From contig SSNP01000040.1 in the NCBI GenBank assembly GCA_006937955.1, forward strand, positions 2,196,051-2,260,050: 64,000 bases of DNA, written 5' to 3'. Positions 13,770-24,900 of the stretch are shown piece by piece. Numbering within the stretch: the first letter of the stretch is position 1; every line of letters begins with the position of its first letter. This DNA is from Pachypanchax playfairii (lineage: Eukaryota; Chordata; Actinopteri; Cyprinodontiformes; Aplocheilidae). The notes under the pieces were generated by a model. That model was not told where the DNA came from and ran no database searches. It was given only the letters and a program-made list of their open reading frames with translations. Position numbers and translations under genes: made by a program.

Positions 13770-14000
13770 CTGGTTCCTCAGTGCTGATACATGAGCAGTT
13801 CACCTGTTCGTTGCATAAATACTCCCCATTTTCTTTAGTGCAGGTTTGATCGTTCCTTTCTGTGATTTTGTGCATCTTGCAAACCTTTATTTTATTATTT
13901 GAACATTCACATTCAACTCTTTGCCTCCTCATTGATCCACATTCAAAACATTTGACATGTCCTGTCAAAGGGACATCTTGTATCTTGCTCAGTTCCAAAT
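13770..14000 (-). other. Unassigned cysteine-rich exon-like ORF
   Basis: A minus-strand open frame bounded by a splice acceptor (CCTGTAG before 14000) and a strong donor (CCAG then GTGAGC after 13770). It is 231 bases, exactly divisible by three, with phase 1 at both ends. That is the symmetric 1-1 phase typical of extracellular domain exons. The translation has nine cysteines in closely spaced pairs (CFEC, ECEC, CSC) and a possible N-glycosylation site (NCS). I do not recognise the family and found no convincing partner exons nearby. It could be an orphaned exon, part of an unannotated secreted or receptor gene, or chance. Confidence 0.3.
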
Positions 14001-16300
14001 CTACAGGATTCCAAACAAGATAAAGTATCACAATAATTTTCTTTATCAATAATTGATTATCTTATTTACATGGCATTCTTAGGTAAAAGTAAAAAAAGAG
14101 ATTTACTGTTTAATTTTCAGACTTCCTCTTTATTAACATACTACAAGAAATAATACAGAACTGTGAAAATCAGGACTGAACATGGTTTGAAGTGTTTTGT
14201 CATAATGGTGTCTGGTAAAACAAAGTATACATGATAAACACAGTCACCATCTTATGGCCAAACCTAAAATGAAGCTATATAGAATTGTTGCATCATAATA
14301 AATAAAGTAATCATAAATGCTTCATACATGTCAGGATGATATTTTCATTGTTTGAAAAGTGGAACCTTTGAGTTGCCCCTCTCTCTCTTTTGCTTATGTG
14401 CACGCCTCAGTGAGAAAGATAAGAGAGAAGTCTCTTGCGTGCACAGTGTTCTGCCAACGTGCATGACGATCATTCTGCTGTCCTGTACATTAAGCTAAGT
14501 GCTCCTCATCTCTCCAGCAGCACTAAAAGGAGTCTTATGGCTTGAGGGGGGTTCGTTCCCTAACAGATACAAACAGAATCAAAAGCAGGGAGAAAGAGAG
14601 AAAGTCCCAAACCAGGAATCACTGCTTTTATATATTCTTCAATTCAGAAAAGAAGACAACTTTTCTTTTTTGTTGATCTATGTGTGTGTGTGAGTGTGTG
14701 TGCTTCCATTTGATGCTTCTATCAGGCTTTGTGCACAGTGCATGCATCTTTAACCTTCAGTGTTCTTTGTGCTAAAAAATGATGCTCAACCATTTTTACA
14801 GCCAAACTCTGGAAGCAAACTTACATCCAGACTTCAAGATTTACTGTACAAATTTGGATAACAGGAAGTCTAAAATAATAAAGATCTAGATGAATGATAG
14901 AGGTATTGTTAGTCTGTTTTTTTAGAGGATGGTGCACAGGAATCCCAGTAGTTGTGCTGTAATGATGTGGGTAACGATGTTCTGGATGTCTACGTGTTTC
15001 CCTCTCTCTCACTTTCTCAAGGAATCTCTTTCAGGTTTCAAAAGCATTTGCGTTGGACTTTGGAAACACACAGACAGTCAGTGTTTTACTATTTATCTAC
15101 AGAACTCACTTATGTTTCCTGAGGGTAGCATAATAAAGATTTTGCAGTTGTAGTAAAAGGATTGTATAATCTTTGTAAGGTGACAAATAACAGTTACACT
15201 CGCTGTGATTCTTGTAGGCTGATGGAAAAAAACAGTTTTGCGGTGGCTAAATATTTGTGGCAGAGGTGAAAAAACACACATTCTTTATAAAGACAGTGAA
15301 GGCTGTACTCATTTAAACACTTCTTCTGGCTTCATTGTGAAAAATAATCCTTTTTGATTACCACACAGTAAGTGATGTATTATCACATGTTTGTCTTATA
15401 ATTTAAAAAATGTGAAGCTGTTATCTGTGGTAAAACCTTTTATTAAGCATCAGGTAACAACATGAAAATGACTCACCTTGTTCACACACGTTCTTCTTTA
15501 CTCAGCACCGTCTCTAAGGTCATGATGAAAACTGTCTGGGTATTTTAGTGTGACGTAAGTGATCAGGTTTGGGTGTTGTTTGGCCATCCAGCTGCAGTAA
15601 AGATTTACTCTGCCTGAGCAGTGACACTGCATTCAGAGAAACAGCTTATAGGATGCTGATAGCAACAAATTGTAATTTCCTCTGTTGGATCGTTCTGGGG
15701 GAACCATCAAGAGAGCAGAAGAAAGCCTGTAAGGTGATACCCTGGAAATGCTCCATCAGTGTTATGCTGCAGTGCTTCACAGAACTGAAATGAACAGTTA
15801 CTCTGTTACTAACACCGATTCATTGTCCTTTAAAAATATCATCTGTCTCTCTTGTTTGAGTTCAGATTGAAGTCCAGTCTAAAGCTGGTGATCAAGAATC
15901 TATAAACAGCTTAACTACTTCGGAGTTGTTAAGTACAAATGATTTTAAACTATATTCACAGAATAAATTTAATCTAAAGTATTAGTTAAAGATTTATCAG
16001 TTCATTTTCAGAGGAAAATAAAGGGAATTGTCCTTTAGAAGAGTTACAGAAAGTCTCATTATGACTAACCTTTTCCTATTTGTATTATTTGCGTCATTGT
16101 TTCACCCTTTGTGCAAAGATAATAATACATTATAGTGCACAACACGATTAAATGTACGCAGGCGCTTTGCTTCCTTCCCCCAGCTTATGCTATAAATAAT
16201 AGCAATAGATGATGCTCAGAGAAAAGCACATGAAATGTTTCAAAATGCATCTGGTTTATTTAGAAGAATTGTGTCTGATCGGCTCGTGTTTTGTGTATCA
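14001..16300. other. Intergenic DNA, no gene seen
   Basis: Short ORFs only, none with recognisable domains. A short inverted pair GTGCACGC / GCGTGCAC brackets about 14.40-14.45 kb, of unknown meaning. Confidence 0.45.
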
Positions 16301-16334
16301 GCACCCAAAGTGGACGCTCTCAGCTGATTGCTCG

Positions 16335-16355
16335 TTCAGCACCACGGACAGAGGC
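16335..16355 (+). promoter_or_regulatory. RE1/NRSE (REST binding site) upstream of sv2c
   Basis: The 21 bases match the canonical neuron-restrictive silencer element at 19 positions. The first 17 bases (TTCAGCACCACGGACAG) are identical to consensus, and the only differences are at positions 18 and 20. REST/NRSF binds this element and silences neuronal genes in non-neuronal cells. The next gene downstream, sv2c, encodes a synaptic vesicle protein, with its ATG 5.6 kb away. Such a long match is very unlikely by chance; which gene it controls is inferred from position. Confidence 0.8.
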
Positions 16356-16859
16356 ACGATTTCGACGTAAAAGCGCTGTGCAGCTCCAGAGTTGATCCTG
16401 CACGAGCACTCCCACGCGCCACGAAAACGACTCAAACCGAAACAAACAAACACAAATGAGCAAACAAAAAGGCAGGAAATCTGTGTCATTCATGGAATAA
16501 TTTCAGGAAAAAACTTCTCTCGAGCAGCAGTTAGAAAAACCCGTTTTTACTCACATTAAGTAGCTTCACACATGAATGGAGTTATAAACACTTTAAACAC
16601 TCTCCTGTTTAAAACGATGCGTGTTTCACGTCAGTTGCCTAACTAGATTGTTCCATCAGACGGAATTACCCGCATCACTCAATGAAATACAATATTGATC
16701 ACACTGCTCCTCAGTCAGCTCCTCTCTCCCACCAACATCTCTCTCCTGTGAGCTCTCTGCTCTCCAACCAGAGAGGACTGCACCGGAAAAAACGGGAAAC
16801 CTTGTCGTGCGCTTGCAGTCACCTCCGATCTGCTCTGTAGGAAAATAAATCCTCTAAAT

Positions 16860-16944
16860 CTCCCGTATTTAACCCAAATCTCAAGAGGAGTCTGCTGCAA
16901 TGGGTTACTTTCAAATCACTTCATTTTTCTTCCCATAAAATCCA
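16860..16944 (+). promoter_or_regulatory. Candidate sv2c promoter and non-coding first exon
   Basis: A TATA-like TATTTAA at about 16867-16873 is followed some 70 bases on by a perfect GTAAGT donor after 16944. The region 16.3-16.9 kb is richer in CpG than its surroundings and contains the RE1 site. A non-coding first exon is expected because the first coding exon begins behind a strong acceptor at 21743. The exon itself is inference. Confidence 0.3.
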
Positions 16945-18344
16945 GTAAGTACAAACTTTTTCTATATGTGTGAATGATTTTGCTTCGTGATGTGGCAGTT
17001 TGTGAGATTAATACCAGGACTCTGCTCTGTATTTCCCAAAATAAAACCAAGACTTGGATTCAGGTTTTAAAACAAAAGCACAAGTTTTTTCATCTTTGTT
17101 AAGTTTGGATGTTTGTGAGTTTCTTAAACCGGAATCTCAAGAGAAAAGTAGAGAAAAAAATGAAGCAAATAAAACTCACTTCAGCTCATTATAAATGTAC
17201 AGATTTAGCTATTTAATTACATAAACATATCTAACTATGGTTTCAGAATTGTTCCAATGCAGATTCTTATTCAAATGTGCGTTTACAGAAAACATGATTC
17301 ATTCTGTTCTCAACATATTTTATCTGAATCTGACCTGGTGAAATTCTAATTTTCTCTGACGGTGGCTTGTTGCTTTTAGGCTGTTGTTTAAATTCATCAT
17401 AATTAACAACTGATTGCATTTCATTTAGTTTGTCTTTAAACCAACAAGAAGTATTTACTGCCCCCCCCCAGTATAGAAGCAGAGTTGGCTCTAGATCGTT
17501 CATGCTTTTGTGCAATCCAGCCATCTGCCCCGGGGTGGTTAAAGCACTCTGTGCTGCCGCCAAATAGAGGAGAGGATGAGGGAGCAACTGACTCATCCAT
17601 GAACTGCACCTCAAGAGTCAGCCAGCGATTGACAGGCGTTCAGCCGGTGAACTGGAAATCTGTGGCAAAGTGCTTTGTTTGCAATCCGAGGGTTGCTGTT
17701 GCCCTGCTGGGTTAGCACTAAGCGAGCACTTAATGAGAGAAAAAAAGAAATGTTAAGGTGATTGCAGGTTTTAGAATGCACAGTTTACCTCAGCTTGTTT
17801 TAGATTTCAGTTGTTGTTTTATTTATGTCAGACAAAAATCAGATTGGTGAAATCGTCCCAAAAAATGTAGCAAAATCTCCAACTGAAACATCCACTGATT
17901 TGTAGCTTTCATTTAGCTTTTGTAACCGATACAAGCATTATTTCACTTCAGAAATGTAATAGGTCTGAAAAATCAGTTTCTGGTAACAAAAAACAAGAAT
18001 CCAACATTTTAAACACTTTATTTCTGTCCTGATGGGCTGCTGCTTCATTGAATCAACAGACAGCTGTTGTGGCACAAAACGTTTCAAATCTCCTTTATGT
18101 GATGTGTCAGCAATGAAGTCTGGCAAACGAAGGGGATTCTGAAACTCTTCACACATTCTGCTGCTTGAGATGGAAAATCTAAGTTCCTTTTAAATCTGCA
18201 TAAACTCACTTTATCTGTAGTTTCCAATCTAAATTATTTTCTCTTTTAATTCAAGTACAAATATTCACAACATTATTGTAAAATATCAGTTTACTGTTGT
18301 AAAGAAATTCTCCTTTTCTTGTCTATACTTTCTATTTCTAAAGC

Positions 18345-18345
<1 letters not shown>

Positions 18346-18392
<47 letters not shown>
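18346..18392. repeat. (TA)n microsatellite
   Basis: About 23 uninterrupted TA units. Confidence 0.97.
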
Positions 18393-18394
<2 letters not shown>

Positions 18395-18711
18395 CCTCTG
18401 TTTCTCCTCTGAGTCAGTAATGGCATCAGTGCATCAGTGTTTGATGAAATCTCCCAACTCAGACATCTCAGATGAGGTCACAGGCTCTCCGTTTTGATGG
18501 GATTACATCGGCTCTGCCCACTTAGAGAATGGACCTGCTCTTTCTGATGCTAATACAGCAAAATTACCCATCATGCCACAGTGCTTACGCATGTCTTTGA
18601 AAGAGGAGGACACCAAGAAGTCGAATAAGATTCAGGTTTGGGGAATATTGTTGAGAAATTAGATGATGTACTGTTAAAGGATAGTTGTATTTCCCCAAGA
18701 ATAACAAAGAT

Positions 18712-18841
18712 TCATCCATCCATCCATCCATCCATCCATCCATCCATCCATCCATCCATCCATCCATCCATCCATCCATCCATCCATCCATCCATCCATC
18801 CATCCATCCATCCATCCATCCATCCATCCATCCATCCATCC
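18712..18841. repeat. (TCCA)n microsatellite
   Basis: About 32 perfect tetranucleotide units over 130 bases. It is the cause of long spurious open frames on both strands. Confidence 0.98.
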
Positions 18842-19610
18842 TGCCACATCATCTCTGTGGTTTTCATTATCAGTTTATTAGTAGAAAAAAATCATAAGAA
18901 ACATAATATCATTGATCTGTAGAAACAACTAAGTGTAAGGGCGTGGCTGCTTTGTTTGGTGGTGTTACGAGTTTCAGAATGTAACTGTGATTGCTCCCAT
19001 TGCACAGGCTGTCTGAGATGTCAGTGTCTTGTCAGCTGCAGTTGGGTCACCTGTGTGCCCAGGTGTCATCTAGGTTTCATCATCACTGACAGGGTTCCTC
19101 ATCGTACAGTCCATTGCTTCTCTGACAGACAGGATCCATCAGTATCCGCCACCTTTTGACTGTGTGTGAGAGTCAGTTTTAAGTAAAAACGAGCCGTCAG
19201 GACTTTATTCTGAAGCATATGTCAGTTCAGTGACTCTACTGATCTGAGGGTTGGTGTTGCCTGAAGAATTGAAATTTCATTTGAGTTCCCACACATGAGA
19301 GGAAGCTACCATGTTCAGAGCTAAAGGGAAAATGTTTTGAACACCCCAACAATTAAAAATAAAAAGCACATTTATGTTCATGTTAGAAATTTGAATACAT
19401 GTAGATACTGTATAATATCAGTCAAAAGGAGTGTACTAATAACTGTAAAAGTGATCCAATGAGCCAAAAGAGATTAGAAGAGTCACCTTGAATAAACGGT
19501 TTCATTTTATACAGTAAAACTGCATTATGGTGGCTGGAGATGGCCGTGTGATTTGTGTCCTCCTGACAAGGCTTCAGTGTTCATTAGAGACTATGGTGAG
19601 TAGCTCTAAG

Positions 19611-19728
<118 letters not shown>

Positions 19729-20659
19729 CTCTGACCATTCCCACTGCGCTCCTTACTGTGCACATAAGTAGAAATGTTTTGGATTGATTGTGAAGGCAAC
19801 ATGAACCTGCTAGACTCTAGTATGAAATCTAGCCATCATTCATTAACTGAAGTCTCCTTCCCATCACTGGTCTGCTTCTCTAGTCCTTGATGTTAGAAGG
19901 GTTCCCTTTTCTTTTGTTTCTAGTTTCCTCTCTGGGCTCTGGATAAGATTCAGGTTTTTCATGTTGAAAGGGAAACTGGAAAATGATGACGGTGTCATTT
20001 GTGAACAACCTCTCGATCACACTAACTTTTTAGTAGTTTTTTTTATGGCACATTGGTTCAATTAAATGTGATGGTCTTTCTGTGAGTCACAGCAAGAACG
20101 TTTTGTGTTTAAGTCCCTGCTGGGTTCTTCCTTTGTGGAGTTTCTGTTCATGTGTGGTTCTACTTCTCTGCTTGTGGTTTGTTTTTTTTAATGCTTTTAT
20201 TATTTTCTGTTTGAGGGTTTTTTTATACTTATATAGGCAGAATATTTTCAAATGTTTGTATTTTGTCATAGTTTAGAGTTGTTTTTGTTGTATTCTAAAT
20301 TTGTTTAATTTTACTGTTTTTTTTTTTAGCAATTGCTTCCATCAGGTTTCTTTGTTTCAGCTCTTTAGACCCATCTGTTAATCAGCACATCTGGTCTTCA
20401 TCTGGTAAAATGTCCTCCTTGTTTTTATGCTCCCTGCTTGTTTTAGTTGAATGTCTGATCATACAGTTAGCTCAGGTAGCTTGTTGCTCCTCACATTTTG
20501 TTCTTGTATTATCTTTTTTTCAATCATAAAAAATGTTTGACCCTAGATTGGCCTCTGTAGTTTACATTTTGGGTCCTTTTCCACACACATGACAAGTCAA
20601 AAACATCCATGTAAGGTAATGACCCGAAAGAAACCAGAATAAATGTCACAGTTTATGGT

Positions 20660-20735
20660 TGTCTTGGTGATGGACTGGTGACGTGTCCAGGGTGGACCCC
20701 CCCTCTCACAAACATACTGCTGGGTACAAGCTCAG
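20660..20735 (+). mobile_element. LINE2-like 3' tail fragment
   Basis: Contains GATGGACTGGTGACGTGTCC followed by AGGGTGGACCCC and CTGCTGGG. This resembles the conserved 3' end of fish L2-type LINEs, which reads as a dwelling-on-division-like phrase GATGGACTGG..GACCTGTCCAGGGTG. It is only a short fragment with no coding part. Confidence 0.6.
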
Positions 20736-21743
20736 AACATAGTGAGTTTATAAAATGAACGGACTGTGTAATGATTTGTCTTGGAAGGTTTATTGATTAT
20801 TATTTTAAATCAGCTCGATGCTTCATGTATTATTTTTGTATCATAGAAAATCCCCAGAACTTTAAATTAATGACAGAAAAGATTTTCAGTTTCTTAAAAG
20901 ACCTGAAGAGTGATGTAAAAAAAAAAAAAACATCCAAAACACCAGTAGAGACATTAAATCATTTATTTGTTTTCATAAATATTTTGGTCCTGATAATAGA
21001 TAATGAATCATTTTGGACATGAAAATGTAGAAATGAAAAATTATAGATCAGCATCTCAAACCTCTCGTGAAACAGTTTGCTAATTTTTCTCCCATCGCAA
21101 ACCAAAAGAAAACTACTGATGCAATAATATTTTTAAAGAAACATAGAAATTCTTTTTAACTGACTCATACTATGTATAAAGACTCCTGACAATGAAATAC
21201 CAGCAGCCACTGAGAGAAACGTGTGTGTGTGTAAGTGTGTGTCCCGTGTCTCTGTATCCAATCATGACCACTGTCCTGCCTTTTCACTTGAATTAAACCT
21301 GACAGTATCGTTCCAGTCGGGTCGTCACTCCCATTATAATGAACCAGCTCTTTATTGGGGACAAATTGATTTTGGGCAGAGGCTTGTTTATGAGATTCTT
21401 TTTCCACTAAGCTGATCATGAGTCAGCATATTCAGCGTTTTCTGTTTGAAATAATCATCTCTTCAAAACCAGTGCCAGCTCATGAAATATAGAACAAGAA
21501 AGAGAGCCTCTTGAAATTGAATGTTCATTTTAATAAAAATGGAACTATAAAAAAATGTCTCCTTTTCTCACATCAATCCACATGATTAAAAGGCTTCGGT
21601 GTGTGAATGATTAAAGAGGGTTTGTGCTGTCAGGGGGCGTCAAGTCTCAACATAGTGATGACGTCTCTTAAAAATCTTCTACTTTCTTTCTGTTTTTCTC
21701 TGATTCATCCTGTGTTTATTTGTCTGTTTTTATCTCCCCCCAG

Positions 21744-21956
21744 GTTTTTTTTCTTGCCTCACTGATGATTGCCACAAACATTGCGGGTTATCTCCTGTGG
21801 TGACTACACACTCCGGAGTTTTCTTCCCCTCTGCATCGTCTCAAGATCCACTGATCACACCACTCCAGGAACCTCTCCGTCCTCCTACATCCCTTCCCTT
21901 CTCCCCTCATCATTCTGTTTCTAACCCTCTTGTGAAGACCTGCCTCTGGAGCCAAG
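21744..21956 (+). other. sv2c 5' UTR in the first coding exon
   Basis: A strong pyrimidine tract (TTTTTATCTCCCCCCAG) ends at 21743, followed by 213 bases of leader to the ATG at 21957. The start context GCCAAGATGG fits Kozak. A 12-codon upstream ORF lies at 21765-21803. Confidence 0.6.
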
Positions 21957-24900
21957 ATGGAGGACACTTACAATAACAGGACTTCTCTTGTTAAAGGAGC
22001 CAAAGTCATGGTCAAAGAAGCGAAAAAACATGCTACAAAGAAGGTCAACAAAGTGGTTGACCGTGCAGCAGATGAGTATTCATCTCATCACAACTACAAA
22101 CGCTTTCAAGATGAGGAGGATGATGATGCAGATTTCTACAGGAACCAAAGGGGGCAGGAAGGAGAGGGCTACCGTGACGAGGAGGGTTCCAGTGATGCCA
22201 CAGAGGGTCATGATGATGAGGATGAGATATATGAGGGAGAGTACCAAGGGATCCCATCAGCAGGAGACAAGAAGCATAAGGATGGCCAGGTGGCGCTGGG
22301 ACAGCCGATGTCAGATGCCACAAGGGACCGTGAGGATCTGGAGCAGGAGAGGCAGACAGATGAAGAGGAGCTGGCCCAGCAGTACGAGCTGATCATGCAG
22401 GAGTGTGGGCATGGGAGGTTCCAGTGGCAGCTGTTCCTTGTACTGGGCCTGGCACTCATGTCAGATGGTGTCGAAGTGTTCGTGGTGGGTTTTGTGCTGC
22501 CTAGTGCCGAAACAGACATGTGTGTGCCAAACTCCAGCTCGGGATGGTTAGGTAAGACCCAACACTCTGTCTGAATGTTGCTAAATGATAATGTTGTGTT
22601 CTGATAATTATAAAAGTATGTTCCAGCAGTAGCTAAAAAATGTTAAAAAAAGTTAAGTCACTTTTTCTGTCTCACCTTCCTTTTAAAAGGCTTTCAAGCT
22701 CAAGGGATGAAACATAACAGATAATTGATGAATTTTAAATCAAATCTTTAGGTACGTTGTTAATAGACTATCACAAGGAAAGTTTGTTCCAGTTTATTTT
22801 AGATTAATTGATGAAAAATCCCAAAGATAAAACAAAAAACTAGTGGTATTTTTGCACCAACATGATGAATCTGAGCTGAAAACTTGTCATACTGTAGATG
22901 GACAGAAGGATGATGCATCTCTTAGGTGTTTAAGTTTTTTGCAGCCAAAGTCTGAAAAAAAGACTTTGAAAGACCTTCAGAAGCCCTCAGGAAGTATTGA
23001 TCAAAACCACTCTAAAATATTATAAGAGAGTCTGTCACCTTGAAAGCTACGTTGAGAATACATGCTAGGTAGTTGAAAACGTTTGCACAATAGTACTCTG
23101 CATATTATCCATCCACATTCTGAAGTAAAGCAGTTTAACAAACCATAAAAGATACATATCATTTAAAAAGCTAACCCTTTATCATAAATTAATCCTTATT
23201 ATTTATTTACTGGTGATCTGAATATAAAAATGACAGCTCATCAATAAGTTTTGTGTATTAAATGCCAAACTGCACCCTGTAGCTGTTGATGAGGTTTTCA
23301 GTTCTTTGGTCTCTGTCTGGACTCAGAGCTGGGACTAGCTGAGCGCTCTGTGGGTTGAAGTGGAGTTTCAGTGGTCCCTGTGGCTGCAGGTGTATAATCC
23401 ATCACCTCAAAGCTGTGTACAGGGGTTGACTCACTGTGTCAGAGCCAGAGTGCAGAGGACATTAAATCAGGCTCACAGCCCTTCAATACTAACTGCTACA
23501 GCGAGGCACGACAATACATCATCTTCAAAGCTTCCCCTGATGTGAGAGCAGAGTGACAAAAGGTTTGAAAAATCTACAGTGTAGTCAGTAAAAGTGTGAC
23601 ACAAAATCGGCTTTTAATCTGTTTCATTAGTTGCTGAATGTATTCGATGTAATTCAAAGAGCAACATGACAAAAAATTCACTTTTTAAACGTATTTTTCA
23701 CACATAATGTTTAATTCTTATGTCTTAGGTATCCATGTAAATTATTTTCTTCTCTCTATCCAAACAAAGTCTTTCGGACGTTCATGCTTTCTGCCCTGTT
23801 TCCCTTTTTTGTTACATCCTCCTTCATCTGTATCTCTATTCACACCCATTCAAATTCTCTCTCTTTTCATCTCTCCATTCTCCTCATCTGCAGCTCTCTG
23901 ATTCTCTCCTTGTTGTGGGGATCATGTGTGCATGTGCAAACATGATTACTGGGACCTTTTTGGTATCCATATGCACTTTACATCTGAATTTGAGATGATC
24001 TAATGTGTTAACATGGCCATCAAACCAGAATAAATCCCAAATTTAGGAGTTCTCTTCACGGTTATTTAGTGATAATAATAATACTTTTAGTGGCAGCATT
24101 ACCTGGGACTTGGTTATAATATCACAGCTGGGTGATTCAGCATCATTTGCCAGTTTATGCAAAGAAATGTTGATAGCTGTGTCCAAAAAAACAAACAAAT
24201 CTGAGTCTGTCAGTCCTTCTTGTCCTCCAGTGATCCTCCTCTGTTGTCTTTGTCTTTTTTTATATAATTCCAGTAACAGTCCTTTTTATTAGAAACATAC
24301 GATCTCCAAGATGCATATTATTTATCTTTGATTGTTACTGGATGCTCCACTGAACAGATTTTTTGTCTTGAGAGATGAAGTGATGTAAAAATATACAAAG
24401 GCTAAAGTAGCTAATTAGCATGCTAGCCTCAGCAGATGGGCTTATGTTATATATAGCCTAAATAAATAAATATCCAAACAATTTAATGCTGTATTGTGGC
24501 CATGTCCTCCTCTGATTCAGTTAATATAAAAATATAAACAACATAATATCTGACATAGTCTCAGTTTACACCATTAGGCATTTTGTTTACAGTGAAAAAA
24601 TTGGCTGTTCTATCACGACTCTCTCTGCTGTTCACATTGCTTCTATATATATTTTTTAATTTTTGGAAAAAAACATATATTACATGCTTTCAAAACAAGG
24701 CAATGCTTATTCCATGTACTGTCTTTAAAGACACTCTCACATTTGGTGTGGAGCCTGAATCCTCTGTCATGTGCATGTAAACATACTGTGGCAGATGGAA
24801 AAAATGTGGATACCATGTGTTTCTGAGGAGGAACATAGTGTGTCTATAGGTTTGAAGAGACAGCAACTGACCCACACAAAGTACCACAGGACAGTATATC

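Noticed and set aside
16298..16489. Minus-strand 63-residue ORF starting with a hydrophobic stretch like a signal peptide
   Set aside because: It overlaps the RE1 site, has no recognisable homologue, and its hydrophobic start comes from a T/G-rich stretch. A promoter region explains the sequence better.
18585..18922. Repetitive open frames on both strands (IHPS and MDGW repeats)
   Set aside because: Pure translation of the (TCCA)n microsatellite.
21988..22392. 134-residue plus-strand ORF overlapping sv2c exon
   Set aside because: Out-of-frame shadow of the real sv2c N-terminus.
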